Positions 50,481-63,620 of a stretch of 64,000 nucleotides of DNA are shown here, in pieces. Under the pieces are notes generated by a model. That model made no database searches. It saw nothing but the letters and a program-made list of their open reading frames with translations, and was not told the DNA's origin. A program made the translations under genes and the position numbers. Every line of letters starts with the position of its first letter. Position 1 is the first letter of the stretch. The stretch is from Aphidius gifuensis (taxonomy: Eukaryota; Arthropoda; Insecta; Hymenoptera; Braconidae), in assembly GCF_014905175.1 (NCBI RefSeq), contig NC_057792.1, positions 2,046,001 to 2,110,000 on the forward strand, given 5' to 3'.

Positions 50481-50950
50481 TTTGAATTTGATTGTTTAAT
50501 CTTTTATAGTCTAGACTAATTTTCATCTGCAGCACTTGTCACATATATACTGTTTGTCTTGCATCAAATTATTGTTTGCTTGCATTAAAGTACATCGATT
50601 AGTAAATAATTGATATATAAATCTTGAAATGCATCTAATGATCCTAATGTAATCATGAACAATCTAGTATTAGAGATGATTGAGTCTAAACAGGTGAATT
50701 TTACGTGGCTTAACATTAGTATAGGATATTTTTATATTTTTAGTTCTAACAAAAACGGTTTACAAATTTGATAATAATATGTCAAAATTGATATAATTTG
50801 AAAACTTTGGAAAAAAATTAAACTTGAACTTTCTAGAATCAGAGATATTGTTAATTAAAGTTTGCAATATTTATTAATATTTGACATGAACGTGAGGCCG
50901 AGTGTATCAGTGGCAATGATTGCAACTCTCCACGTATTTTATATATCACA
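50481..50950. promoter_or_regulatory. Homopolymer-poor candidate enhancer
   Basis: Nearly 470 bp with very few A/T runs longer than five. Visible sites: TGTTTGCT (50573-50580; Fox type), ATCGATTA (50594-50601; Hox/Cut type), several TAATG/TAATC homeodomain cores (50635-50656), E-box CAGGTG (50691-50696; Snail/ZEB type), and a CpG-containing end GTGAGGCCGAG near 50892. No coding frame. This is the most enhancer-like stretch of the intron by texture. Confidence 0.42.
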
Positions 50951-51250
50951 TACATTGATCTTGTAAACTATAATTTGAATTAAAATTTATTATTTTTCAA
51001 ATTGATTATATTAACAAATGAAATAAATAAATAAATGCATATTCCTATATTGATAATCTCAATTTACAACTAAATAAACAGCTGTCACAACAGGCATCAT
51101 AGATTACAAGTACACATTAATAGTTTTGAACACAATGTGATTCATTTGTACAATATCGCAAACCGATATAGACTTTGTTGCAATTAACACTACGTAAACT
51201 TATTTGATTATATTAAATAAAAATAAAAAAATATATTATATAATATAAAT

Positions 51251-51470
51251 AATAAGGGGGCAAAGTTGGTCGTCGTCGGTGTCGTCGACGACAACGAAAG
51301 ACGACGCCATTGTGCCACGTCGCAGAATAAATAACGTAGAAGGTAAAGAATGCCGCGGGAGATATTATACCGCGACGGACTATACGCGCTGCACCCGATG
51401 AAAGTAGGCCACCATTACAATATTTTATTACAAAGCACTAACGTACAATCTAACGTGAACATATATGCAT
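51251..51470. promoter_or_regulatory. Intronic CpG-rich island
   Basis: At least eight CpGs between 51340 and 51410 (GCCGCGGG, CCGCGACGG, ACGCGC). GTCGTCGACGAC at 51281-51292 is a perfect 12-bp palindrome. No initiator/DPE pair was seen. Candidate enhancer or alternative promoter. Confidence 0.4.
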
Positions 51471-52320
51471 TCGTAATGAACATATAAATATTATATTTTT
51501 TTTTATTTATTATATTATAAATACATATATTTTAATGTTGAACCACCAACTCACCCACTTTTTCTCGAATTTTATTTTCCATTTCTTTTTTAGTTTTTTT
51601 ATCCATCATTATTATATTTATATTTCCTTTTTTCTATATATTATTTTTCATATTTAATATCGTTTTTATATTTTTTTTTCATATTTCAACATTTTTTAAC
51701 ATAATTTCAACTGCATCGATATTTTATATAATATTTGTATATCATTATTTTTATATATACTGAAAAATTATTTTTTTTATTTTATATATATATTTAAATT
51801 ACACTTTTATTTTTAACTAATAAATTTCCTTTTTTTTTCTCTCTTTACTTTGACTGTTTATACATGTCAACATATATATAAATAATATTTAAATAACTTG
51901 GTTTATATTTATTTTATTTTCATTGACAATTCCACATGCATCGTTTTTTTTTATTTTTTTCATATATACCTTTTAATAAGCCCTCAAGTGTGCTTCATGT
52001 TCATTAGTAATTTTTATATTTATATATTTATTTTTTCATTATAGAAATTAATAAAAAAAAAATATTACCTGTATGATGAAAAATATATAAATTTAACGAA
52101 TTATAATTTTTTTTGCTTTAAGGACTCTTGATGAAATTGAGTTAATGAACATGTGCAATTGAAAAATTTCTGTAAATTTAATTTTAATAATATTTTTATT
52201 GGCAGAAAAAAAAAATGATTTAAAAAACATTTACCTGTATAGAGATATTAATTTTTAGGATTTTTTAGTGTATTAAAAATTAAAAATCAAGTTGAGGGTT
52301 GAATTGTTGAGATTTATATT
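51471..52320. other. T-rich intron
   Basis: Long T/TA-rich stretch with nothing supported. Confidence 0.7.
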
Positions 52321-52540
52321 TTTGTCTTTAATGTATGGATATCTAGTCGCGTGTTTCGTGTAATTGTAAGAGGTGGGGTAAAGAGGGAAAGCAAAGAGGA
52401 AGAGAGTGTCTCCGGTGATGCAAAGAGGAGGAAAAGAGGCGGTTAGAAGTCACGCGACGCGGCACACGCTCGTGCGATATACACTTGGACAAGTCTCCTG
52501 TTTAGTTTAGTTTCTCGTCTCGCACTTTTAATAATACACA
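52321..52540. promoter_or_regulatory. Purine-rich then CpG-rich island
   Basis: GGGGTAAAGAGGG-type purines precede CACGCGACGCGGCACACGC (about seven CpGs near 52451-52478), then TTTAGTTTAGTTTCTCGTC. No clear initiator with DPE. Candidate enhancer. Confidence 0.35.
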
Positions 52541-53752
52541 TTCTCATAATACCTATATATATGTATGTACACATACGCTGACAATATTTATACAATGTTT
52601 ATATACATTGCATGACGAGTACACAAGATACACACACGCATAAATTTCCACTCCAAAAATCTCTTTTTTATTTATTTCTCTTTCTCTCTCTCTCTCTTTA
52701 TTACATTCATTGCAATAAAACTCAATTGACAACCATGAAAAAAAAAAATAAAATAAATAACTAATAATAAAAAATAATGCAATGCAAAAATTAATTGTAT
52801 AAATAAATATAAATTAACTTTTTTTTTTTTTTTTCTCTTTTTCTTTATTTTTTTTTTTTTATTATATTACCAACGATTATTTATAATTATTTATTTTTAT
52901 TATTATATTTATTGTATATTTATTTTATTTAATTTTTTTTTTCATATTTTTATAATATATTATTATATTTATTTTTTCATTATAATATCCATAAGCATTT
53001 AAATTGCTTTTCAAGGATAAATCGAGATAAATAATAATCAGTGTTTAAAAAAAAATTAAATATTAAATAATAAAAATGACAGAAAAAAAAAAACCAAGAT
53101 AAAGAAGAAGATGAAAGAATATATATATTATCAAAAATAAATAAATAAAAAAAGTAGAGAGGTAGAGAATGCAAAAAACATATTTTGAAAAGCCGAGCAA
53201 TGCATATTTTATTTAAAATCCAAAATTAGTTATTCCATAAAATTAGCATTTCAGCTATTGAATTTTTTTTTCAACCATTCCCCATTTCAGATAATAAAAA
53301 ATTGTATACCTATATATATATAAAATATATTATTTATATTATACCAAAAGCGACAAAATTATGAATCACGGATGTATAAAATTATCCGATTTAAATCTAT
53401 GCGTATTTTATGGATAAAAAGACGTATATCCGGAAATTGAATTTTTACTTCATTATAGATTTCATTTAGATTCTCTCAAGGATATTAAAAATAATAATAA
53501 TTAAAAAATTTAATTAATAATCAAACAAAGCCTGAAAAAAAAAATAAATCATATTGTACAAAATATTAATTATTATTTCTTAAATATTAATACATTAAAT
53601 ACACAGTAGAAAAAAAAAAAAAAAAAAAATTTCTTGAATCTATCAATATATACAAGTGTTTATAATGATAATAAAAAATAATAATAATATAAATATATAT
53701 ATATTATTTTTTATTACCCTAGTGACTTGAATTTATGTGAACGACATTAGGT
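52541..53752. other. A+T-rich intron
   Basis: Contains a CT repeat at 52679-52699 (GAGA on the minus strand) and T-runs. Nothing else supported. Confidence 0.65.
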
Positions 53753-53800
53753 CTTTCTCTGTCTCTCCCTGTCTCTCCCTGGCTCTCCCCCTCTCTCTGA
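53753..53800. repeat. Polypyrimidine CTCTCC tract
   Basis: Two exact GTCTCTCCCT decamers followed by GGCTCTCCCCCTCTCTCT. The minus strand is GAGA-rich, a possible Trl/GAGA-factor target. Confidence 0.75.
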
Positions 53801-56800
53801 ATACATACACAATATATATTTTATTTATTTATTTATTTATATTGTTATTATTACTATTATGTTTTTTTTTTTCATATAGTATTTATTTATATGTATACTA
53901 ACACTTGTAAAAGAGCTCAGTCTCGTGAGCCACACTAAGTATTTGCGAGGCCATTGCACCCTGGAATGCAACGTGGCAGTTGCAATACGATGTAATATTA
54001 TATTTTATCGCTTTATTTATTCTAAACCTCTTGTGACACTCCACTATACCCCTGACCACTGTCACCTTGTTACCCTCTCTTTTTTTTTTTTTTTTATATT
54101 ATTTATTTATTTAACTTTTTTTTCGTCTTTTCGTCATCCCTGCCACTATTTTTTTCCTCTTTTTTAAGTCACTTCCTTCACCCGCAAAGTTGACTTTTGT
54201 TCATTCATTTCCTTCGGTAACCCCTCGACCACCCACATTCATTCTCATCGTAAATATATATTTTATTAATTTTTTCTTTTTTTTTTTTTTTATTCCAATT
54301 ATTATACAATATTAATTTTATATTTATTAATTTCTTTATCAAAATATATATATATATATTTTTTATCTTTGTTTATTCAATGTTCTCAACGTTTATTAAT
54401 TTTTTTTTTTTTTTTTTTGGAGGTAATTAATGTAGGTATTTATTTTTTATATTAACATATTGATTTTTTTTATTTTATTTTTTTTATTTTCAGAATATTT
54501 ATTCATGTATTTTTAAATTTTAATTTATTTTATTATTTTATTTTTTTTTTTATTTTTATTAGGCAGTTCATTAAGATAAAAATTTTTATAATTAATTTTT
54601 TTTTATTTTATTTTTTCTCTTTGCAATTAGTGGGATATTGTTTCAGTCAATTTTTTTTTTTATTTTAGTAGCTGGATTATTTTATTTTTTTATATGTGTA
54701 TTTTTTTTTTGTTGGGAATTATTGATTAATTTATTATTGAGTTGGAAAATTCTTTATTTTTTTTATTGTTATGTATATGTAAAGATGAAACTTTAATGAT
54801 TTATATGTCGTTGCATGCATCATGTAATGCAGTAAATAGTTTTCATTCAAAGATAAATAGGCCAATTGGGTTAAAATAAAATTTAATAGTTAATAAGTTT
54901 AACAAAAAATTATATATATTAAAAACAATAGAGCTTTTTTGTATTTCACCAGTTTAGAAATCCCATTGCCAGTGACCCAATAATTTTTTTTTTTCTTTTT
55001 TTTTTTTTTGATTCGAAAAACAAAAATTCATTCGATACTTATGAAAAATTTCCTACTCGATTACATTCATTCTAGCGTTCAATTCGCAAAGCTCATTGTT
55101 TCAAATAAATTTTTTTTATTATTCTTCTATTCATTCCAAAAAAAAAAAAAAGTCTTTTTTTATTTTATTAGTTTTCTATTTTACAAAAAAAGCTTTTCGC
55201 CTGTCAAAATATAATCCAAAAGAATTCTATCAATTTTCAAATTTCTATTATTATTTTTATTTCATTTTTTTTTTTTAACGCTTTTATTGTTTTGCATTTT
55301 TTAATTTTACAAGCTTAAAAAAAAGGTAAAAAATATTTTTCATAGTAACAAACAAAAATTACATAGTAAAAAAAAAAGATAAAAAACTAAAGCTGAATAA
55401 ATAAATAGTTTTTAATTGTAGCTTGTCACTTGCTGTCAGTAAAAACAATAATTATCAGCCAAGTTTGAAAAACCATGCCATCTCTCATTTTTCATTTGCC
55501 CCTATAATGTCTCTTGCACCCTTTTTTTTTTTTTTTATCAACACATGTCACCCCCAAAATTTCGATTCAATAATATTCAATTCAAAAAAAAAATAATAAA
55601 AATTAATTATGCAAGTTATACACACGATTGTAATATTAATAATAAATTTAAAAAAAAAAAAATAACAACAAGTGTTCAAAAGATAAGAAACATTGAAAAA
55701 AAAAATCTTTAGAAATGATTAAATTAAAAAAAAATATAAAATCCTCGCATGAATTGATGAATAAATAAATATTCAAAAATTTCCTGTAGAAAAAAATTTA
55801 ATTAAATTAAAGAATATAAATTAATAAAAGATTAATGGTGTCTTGATTTTAATCTTCTTGAATATTATATTATATATTTTTTATATTTATTGATAATATA
55901 TTTTTTTTATTAGTATTCTTTCATTGGTTCTCGCGTATTTCGTGTTGGAAAATACCGTAAAAAATCATGTAGTTAAGGCAACACTAAAATACATATAAAA
56001 AAAAATAATAAAAGGGTAATAATAATAATATAAAATTTAAAAAAAAAGGTAGAGAAATGAATGAGTGTACTATACTGAGGATTAAGCAAGGTGTTTTCTC
56101 GTATATAAATAAATATATATTTGTTTGTTCGAGGAAACGCAATCCTCGAGTCATATAAAATATATAACACCTTTTTCAACAGTTGAATATATGTAAAAAA
56201 TCTTCCCTATTTTTTAAATTTTTTTTTTCACTTTTACCCCTTCATTCATTCGTTATTCGCACCCTCAATTACATCACGTGTTACATGAAAAAAAAAAAAA
56301 TATAAAATACAAATCAAGGCTATCATAAAAAAAGCAAAAAAAACTACTAGACAATTTTTTATTAAACTAGAATATTTATTTATTTAACCATTTAAAAAAA
56401 AAGAATTATTTTTAAAATTATAAACATCCACATTTATTTATTTTATTTACAATCTTCTAATATTTATATAATTTTTATTTCACGTTGTGACATGTGCACC
56501 AGATGTTAACCACACGAGATAACGCGTGAATATCTTTTTAAACATGAACAAAATAAAATTACTAAAAAAATATATAAATACATATATGATCGTTCAAGGG
56601 TGGCTTAAAAAAAAAAAATACATATCACCATTAAATTTCTTTCGTACACGTAAAAAATTTTACTGCAAAATTTTTCCTTGTTTCATCAAAAAAAAAAAAA
56701 AGCATAAATCTTGCTAAAAAAAAAGCTGCCTTACATAACGCAAAAATAAATATGCAATAGTGATAATTATAAATTTTAATTATTATAAATATATTTTTTT

Positions 56801-56870
56801 ATTAAATATATATGATAATATTAATTGATATTTATTTATTGATTAATAATTAAAATAATAATATATAAAT
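53801..56870. other. A+T-rich intron
   Basis: Among the most homopolymer-rich stretches, with T-runs of 10-20. Mixed patches at 53910-54060, 54170-54245 and 55430-55560. No gene. Confidence 0.6.
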
Positions 56871-57500
56871 TTTGAATTATTTATGGAAGTGACTGTACAC
56901 TGGCGTCGGTCTGTCCGTTCTGACTGTTATTATTTGTATATTATAATTTAGATAGAAATTATATTGTTGTCCTTGTTATATTGGAGTTAAAAGGAGAGAC
57001 CCCCATCAGCCTCGCAGTCTCTTTCCTTTTCTCTGCATAGTATATATGTTTGTTCACATGTATATTTATAATAAAATACATATAAAATATACACATACAT
57101 TTGTATATCAGGTACATGCGTTATGAACATAGAGAGACAGATATATATATTTATATATAATATAAATTTAAATATATAGATATGATGTGATGCTGTGAGG
57201 AGGAACTCACGAGTAGTAACCCACCAGTGGCAAATGGACACAAGTGAGATGGTTGTTATGAATAAGCGAGATTAAAAAAAGATAGATAGATATAATAAAG
57301 TTTGCTCTCTCACTGTGAGGCGGGGGTTGAGCGGTTCACGGTATATGACCATACCAAGGGGGATGGACGGGTGGAAGAGATCAAAGGGGGAAATAGGGGG
57401 ATGAAGATGATGAAGAGCGAGATTGGGAGAATTAAAGGGGGACAATGTTGAAATTGTTGCGTCGTCGTGGCGCTTTGGTGATAGTGCATAGGGCGTTATT
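56871..57500. promoter_or_regulatory. G-rich island with a TCF site
   Basis: Mixed from 56880 and strongly G over C at 57315-57450, with repeated GGGGG runs. AGATCAAAGG at 57378-57387 matches the reverse of the TCF/Pangolin consensus (CTTTGATCT). GTCGTCGTGGCGC near 57462 adds CpGs. A Wnt-responsive enhancer is possible; one site alone is weak. Confidence 0.38.
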
Positions 57501-57950
57501 TTTTATTTTATTATATATATATAATATATTATTACTTTTTTTTTTTTTATTTCATTTAGTTTGCTTGAGATGAAAAAGAAAAAGATAAAAATAGTAATAA
57601 AATATATTACCAGTAAAAAATGTTTTTGATACTTTTATTGTTAATGTTTTTTTTTTTTTAAAGGGGTTGAAAAATGAAAAAAAAAAAAAAATTGAGAATT
57701 TAAAATCAGGTTTTTTTAATTCAGAATAAAAAAATATATTTATTTATGGTTTGGTTTTATTTTTTTGATGATATAAAATTGAGGATAAATATAATATTAA
57801 AATGATTATTAAAATTTTTTTTTTTTTTTTTTAATATATATATAAAATGTAAAATAAAATATTCATTAGAGAGAAATGAAAAAAAGAGTAAAGTAAATAT
57901 AAAAATATTAATAATAATAATAAAATTAAGTTTTTTTTTTTATGTTTTTA

Positions 57951-58200
57951 ATATCAAATGAATAAAAGAGGCGCGTTTCCATGGCGTATTTTATAATTTC
58001 TATAATTTAAAGTCCGCGGCAGCCGGCGCGACGCGTAATTACTTTAACCAGAATACTGTTCGCTGTTTTTTTTGTCTCTTTTTATCTCTCGTGATTTTTA
58101 GTATTATTTTAAAAAAAAATTTCTTGTATCTTTTCGACTTTCATCCCTCTCACTGAGATCTCCATGCGCACTGCAAGTGCATATTACACAGTGCAGTTTA
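57951..58200. promoter_or_regulatory. CpG-rich island with palindromic homeodomain site
   Basis: GGCGCGTTTCCATGGCG near 57970, then seven CpGs in GTCCGCGGCAGCCGGCGCG and ACGCG (58012-58035), and the palindrome GTAATTAC (58035-58042), a typical paired homeodomain site. Candidate enhancer. Confidence 0.4.
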
Positions 58201-60900
58201 CTTAAAATTTATTTCCATCTTTATATATTATATTTTTCATAATTTTTTAAATATTATATTCTTTAAAAATCACATGGCATATTTAAAGTACATTCTACCG
58301 TGTGTCTTTGTCCATCTTTTGTACAAATAAAACATGATGAGAATGAAAAATTTAAGTAAAAAAAATTATACTTAAGTTGAATTGTGAGGGGGATGAAATT
58401 GGAACAAACCGAGGGGATGTCAAACCAACGCTAAGAAAAAGGTAAAAAAAAAAGTAAATTAAAATAAAAAAAGCAAATTTTTTTAAATGAGAAAAAGAAA
58501 CGAGAAAAGTTGGTGGAGAAACTTTAATTTTAATTTTCTTTCATGGATATAAATTTCGAGAAATTAATCCTTAAACTTTGCCTTTCTTTTACCCTTGCAA
58601 TTTTTTTTTTTTTTTTTGAATATAATTTATATGATTTTTTTAAATATATTTTTTTGGAGTTATTTGACACATTGAAAAATCGTTTGTCGTAAATAGGGAA
58701 CACTGGTTTTATTGTTACCCCTCATTTCTAAATTTTTATTTTTTTTTTTTCATTCATTTTTATTAATTTTTTAGTAAAAGCTGCCTCATTCCCTGTGTAT
58801 ATTCTCTTCTCGGCATATTCCAGACAATGGCCGCGGGAATATTATATATAAAAAAAAAAAAGTTTTTCGACAGAATATATTAATGTTAACTCGTCGCTTT
58901 ATAACCGTTACAGTAAAACTTTCTTTCTATACTTTTTATTTTCTTTTGACTTTTTTTTTTTTATTATAATATATATATTTATTATTTATATTTTAATTTC
59001 GCTGAAAAATCACAAATTTTTTTTATCCATTTTTTTTACTTGGTTTATTTTAAAAGTCATTATAACACTGTTGAAAGAGGATAAAAATGTGTGAGAGAGA
59101 TGAAAAAAATAAAATTAACAAGTTTTTATAAAAAATTCATAAATCAAAATGAAAAAAAAAAAAAAAAGGAAATATAAAAAATTTATCATTTTTTTTTTGT
59201 CAAGAAATTTTTATCATATTACAAAGTGCAATCTGCATAATACAAGAAATATTCAACATTACGTAAAATGCATATCATTAAAAATATTCGATGAATATCT
59301 AATATTTTTTATAACAAAAAAAAAAATAATAAATATTAAATATTAATAACCAACAAATTTTTTATAACAATTTTAATGATTTTTCTATTTTTTCGTACAA
59401 ATTAACATTGATCATGCATCGAGGTCGCCACGTGGAAAAATCTTTCAAATCGTGAAAAAAAAAAAAAAAACAAGAGCAGTGGGGGAAGAATCAAGGGAAG
59501 GAATGATAAACTCATAATATATTCCAAAATTATTAAAATATATTCTTAGCATCGTAACAAATGGCCACTTTAACGAGAGAATTTTTTTTTTCATATTCTT
59601 TCTCTCTTTAATATTTTATTACTATCAGCAAGTTGTTTTTTTTTTTTTTTTATTTATTTCTTTTTTTACCTCATTTTTGCCAGTAAAATTATGATAAAAA
59701 ATTCTTTATGCGTTGCTTGAAAATAATAATTTAAAAAATAAATAGTAAAAAAAAAAAAAAAGACATATTATTTTTTTTATAAATATAAAACATATATAAC
59801 GTTTTTTTAAATAATTTTTCTATCAAGCATTGACGTTATTTATAAATGATTATTATTTATAAATTTATATAAATTTTTTTTCATATAGTTGATTTATAAA
59901 ATACGATTGATAAATGACAAGGTTACCAGCGATTAAACTATTTAATCAATTATATATGGCATCTGGCAATATATTTATTTTTGTTCAACTCTACATATTT
60001 ATATATATTTAAATAAATATCAATGTTAAACATAGATGATCGACAGAAACGTTAAAATAATAATGCGTATATCCGCCTACTTCAGATAAATAAATTCGCA
60101 GAATTAATAAATATACGTCAGTGCCAAAAATAGAAAATAATTTAACAGAACATTAAAAACTGGAGTAAAAAAAAAATAATAAATAAAATATAAATTAATT
60201 TAATTAACTATGTGTGTGTGTGTATTAACAAAGTCACATGTATTTTTTTTTCTCTTTCTTTTCTATTAAACTTTAGTTAATTTATTTTTTATTTTATATA
60301 TTTTAATTGGCAAGGGTAAAAGATATAGTGTATATATTTTGTGGATTATTATACATTTAATATTTTCATGGTATACCCGAATGTGTATATATATTTGTTG
60401 CACAACTCTGATAAAACAATAATACAATAATTTATTCGGTAGCATATCGGGTGCACTGTTGGCGTTAATATATCATCGGACGCATCTGCTTCAATAGTAT
60501 TGTATTTTATATATATATATTCGCACAAACTTGCAATACAATTCGGCAACATTTCAATATGTTTTTCAATACTCGCGCGCGTATCTCTACCAATTTATAT
60601 ATTAATAAAAAAAAATAATATTATTTATAAATTGACTGGTTTATTAAATTAAAAAAGTAATAAATTTTAAAAACAAACTAATGAAAATAAATATATATAT
60701 ATTTTTTTTTTATAAAAAAATAAATTAATAATTAACAAAAAAAATGATGATATTTTATAAATGAAATATTTAAATATTTATTGAGTGACTCATTTAGTTG
60801 ATTAATTTTATTCAATAAATTACGAGTATTAAAAATTTTGATGCGAAATAAAAATTTTTTAAAAATGAATTTTTTTTTATTTTAAATATAATTTATATTA
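58201..60900. other. A+T-rich intron
   Basis: Homopolymer-rich. Small patches at 58780-58835 (ATGGCCGCGGGAA), 59405-59440 and 60440-60590 (CTCGCGCGCGTATC near 60573). (TG)n at 60210-60224. No gene. Confidence 0.6.
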
Positions 60901-62040
60901 TTTATTTTATTTAGTCTTTTTTTTTTTTTGATGTTGTTGTTTGAGATGGGGTATACGTTCGTCTTGTTGTTTGGCACTGATGTAAATTTACGACTGCTAC
61001 TTGATTGGGTTCAACGTGCTCCATATATCATTCAAATGGTTGTAGTCATCGTCTTTCTTTGACCCAACAGCGACAAACTATCATTCTCATACAAAAACAA
61101 ATTTTTAACGATCCTTCTCACCATATTTAATGAAACAAAGTATACCGAAAAAATATGTATATTACAAAACAAGTATTTAATCCTGCAGTAGCATTTCTTT
61201 TTTTTTTTAAATATTAATATTATAATTATTTATTTATTTTGAAGGTTAATTTATTTTTTTTTTTAAATATATTTATTTTTTATTTTAATATATTATTTGC
61301 GATGATAAAAAATAATATACTTGACATTTAAAATTTATAGATCAAGTAAATTGGTTCTCCTTCTCCTATAATAATAGCTAATAAATTTTTTTTTTTTTTT
61401 TCTTCAATTTATTGTATTTATTTTATTTTTAATATTCTGATGATGATTTTTTTTACATTTTTTCATTCTTCAGGATGACAAAAAAAGAGTCATCATAGTT
61501 GTTTAAAAAAGAAATTAAAAATAATAAAAAAAAACACCAGGATATACAGTCATTAAGTTGAATAAAAAAAAAAAATGAATAATAAAAAATAGGGCGATGT
61601 AGGTGCGTAAGTAAGAAGCCTTGGGCAATATGCCGCAGGTAAAAAGCTGGAAAAAAATATGTCATCATTTTTCATCGATAGTTTGTCATACAAAGGGACA
61701 AATGAAACAAAATGAGTGTAGAAAATACAGACTAAAACAAAAAAATAATCCAACATCAAAATGATAAATACAGAAAAAAAAAAAGCTCTGGTTACATTGA
61801 CAGTCATCATTTTTCTATGCTGATTTTTTTTTAAATTTTTATTATCATTTTTTTTTTTTAAGGGACACTACTCAGACCCCCCCCCCCTTCCCCCCACCTA
61901 CTAGAAAAAAAAATTATAATAAAAAACAAACAAAAAACAAACCAAACAAATGGAAAAAAAAAAAGCTCTCGTCAGGATCATTTTTTTTTTTTCCTCTATA
62001 TATTTTCGTCTTTTTTACTCACTCGTCATTCATTCATATA
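60901..62040. other. Mixed patch, then A+T-rich intron
   Basis: A complex patch at 60930-61100 carries GTACGACTGC-like and TTGACCCA motifs. A/T runs follow, then a C11 tract (61877-61887) and C6 (61890-61895), which would be G-quadruplex-prone on the minus strand. No gene. Confidence 0.55.
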
Positions 62041-62460
62041 TACAAAATCATTGTGTGGCTCTCATCCCGTTGTATTGTCATATGAAAACAATGATTTTAT
62101 AAAAATACATATGTTGGTAGTTGTAAGAGTAAAATATACATATATAAATGGAAAAAAAAAAACGGAAAGTGGGTTGACAGATAGAGAAATGTTGAGAATG
62201 TTTGAATTTCATTTGGTAATATCAATTGATATTGAGGGGAGGGATAAAATAAAGCTATGGCAAATTGGATTCCATTGGAAAGCTCATTTTATATATATAC
62301 CCTCACAAATGACGTATTTTAATCCATTATTATCGCAAATTATCCAGCAAGTATTCACAATTGATTTCATATTAAAATTCTTTAATATTCAAATTAAACA
62401 ATTCCAAGATATTTTTTTTTTTAATTTAATTTTATCAATTATTATTTATTAATTTTTTTT
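62041..62460. other. Homopolymer-poor stretch with an unassigned 133-codon open frame
   Basis: The frame at 62051-62452 on the + strand is the longest in the window after the BTB exon. Its first 100 codons have fairly balanced composition. I recognise no domain, signal peptide or splice context, and the C-terminus falls into F/I/N-rich A+T sequence. Probably an enhancer-like non-coding stretch, but a small unrecognised gene is not excluded. Confidence 0.25.
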
Positions 62461-62770
62461 AATTATTAAAAAGAAATTTATAATTAATAAATTTCAAGCT
62501 TTATTACTTTATTAAAAATATTTTATTCATTTTTATTAATCAAAAATTTTTTATTCATTTTATACAAGTGTTTTGTAATATTTCTTTTTTTTTTTCTTTT
62601 TAAATTTATTATAATTAATAAATTTTTATTTTTATTTAGTAAATTTTTTTAATTAATTTTTATTTATTCATTATTGTTATACAAGTGTAGATGGCTTTTT
62701 TCCTTTGTCGCAAATTTTTTTCTCGTATTTTAAAAAGTTTTTTTTTTTTTATTTCTGATTTCTCAATTTT
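62461..62770. other. A+T-rich intron
   Basis: A/T homopolymer spacer; nothing seen. Confidence 0.7.
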
Positions 62771-63010
62771 CCAAACGATACATGAGAATCGCAGCATGAC
62801 ACGCTCAATGTTGGTGGTTTGGATGGTTTGGTAGATTGGGTGGTTAGGTTTTATACGGATATATATATATAGACATAGTGAATTCATGTCGAGAGGATTG
62901 AACCAGTGGAATGAGGAAAAAGAGGCCAGGGGCGTTTTTCGGGATTCGCGTGGCCGTATGCAACAGGTTATAGTTTTTGGCACACACCTCTCTAACACGA
63001 CGGGTTGTAG
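62771..63010. promoter_or_regulatory. Mixed intronic island
   Basis: GGTTTGGATGGTTTGG repeats, then GGCGTTTTTCGGGATTCGCG near 62931 and AACACGACGGG near 62994. A minus-strand 112-codon frame crosses it without recognisable domain. Candidate regulatory island. Confidence 0.3.
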
Positions 63011-63470
63011 ACTTTTTTATATATTTTTTTTCATTTTTTATATTCTCACTTTCTAGTATAGCAATACTTCACCAACTACATGTATATAAATTTTACCTTT
63101 CAGTCAAAAAAATACTCAAAGAAAACTAAATTACTTTAACATAAGAAATATTAAAAAAATTAAAATTTTATTTTCAAATCAATTACCCAAATTGGCAAGA
63201 TGTCAAACACTATTTTTTATTTTTTTTTATTTACATAATAGAATAGCTAAATGTACCAGCTTGTCAAACTACATATACACCACCTTTGAAAATAACAAAA
63301 AAAAATTTTTTAAATTCAAAAAGAGAGTGAACAAAAAATTCATTGGCTAAAAAAAAAATAAATAAATAAACACAAAATGTGAATGGGAAAAATGAAAAAT
63401 ATGGAAAAAAATTTTTTTATTTTCAACAAACCATAGATGTCTACATGGTCCGAAATATATATTTTTTTTT

Positions 63471-63620
63471 TGCTTTATGAAACGCCTGTTACAGATAAAT
63501 AAAATAGGCATTCATCGTCGCGTATTGTCCTCAACGAAAGCTCGCGTCGTATTCGCGAGTTAAAGCTTTCACATTTTTTTTTACCTCACACGTGCCCTTC
63601 ATCCCTTGTCGTCCAACCTT
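63471..63620. promoter_or_regulatory. CpG island with nested hairpin
   Basis: GAAAG-CTCGCG (63536-63546) can pair with CGCGAG (63554-63559) and CTTTC (63566-63570). Alternatively GAAAGCT pairs with AGCTTTC. Several CpGs (TCGTCGCG) flank it. Candidate regulatory element near the window edge. Confidence 0.35.
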
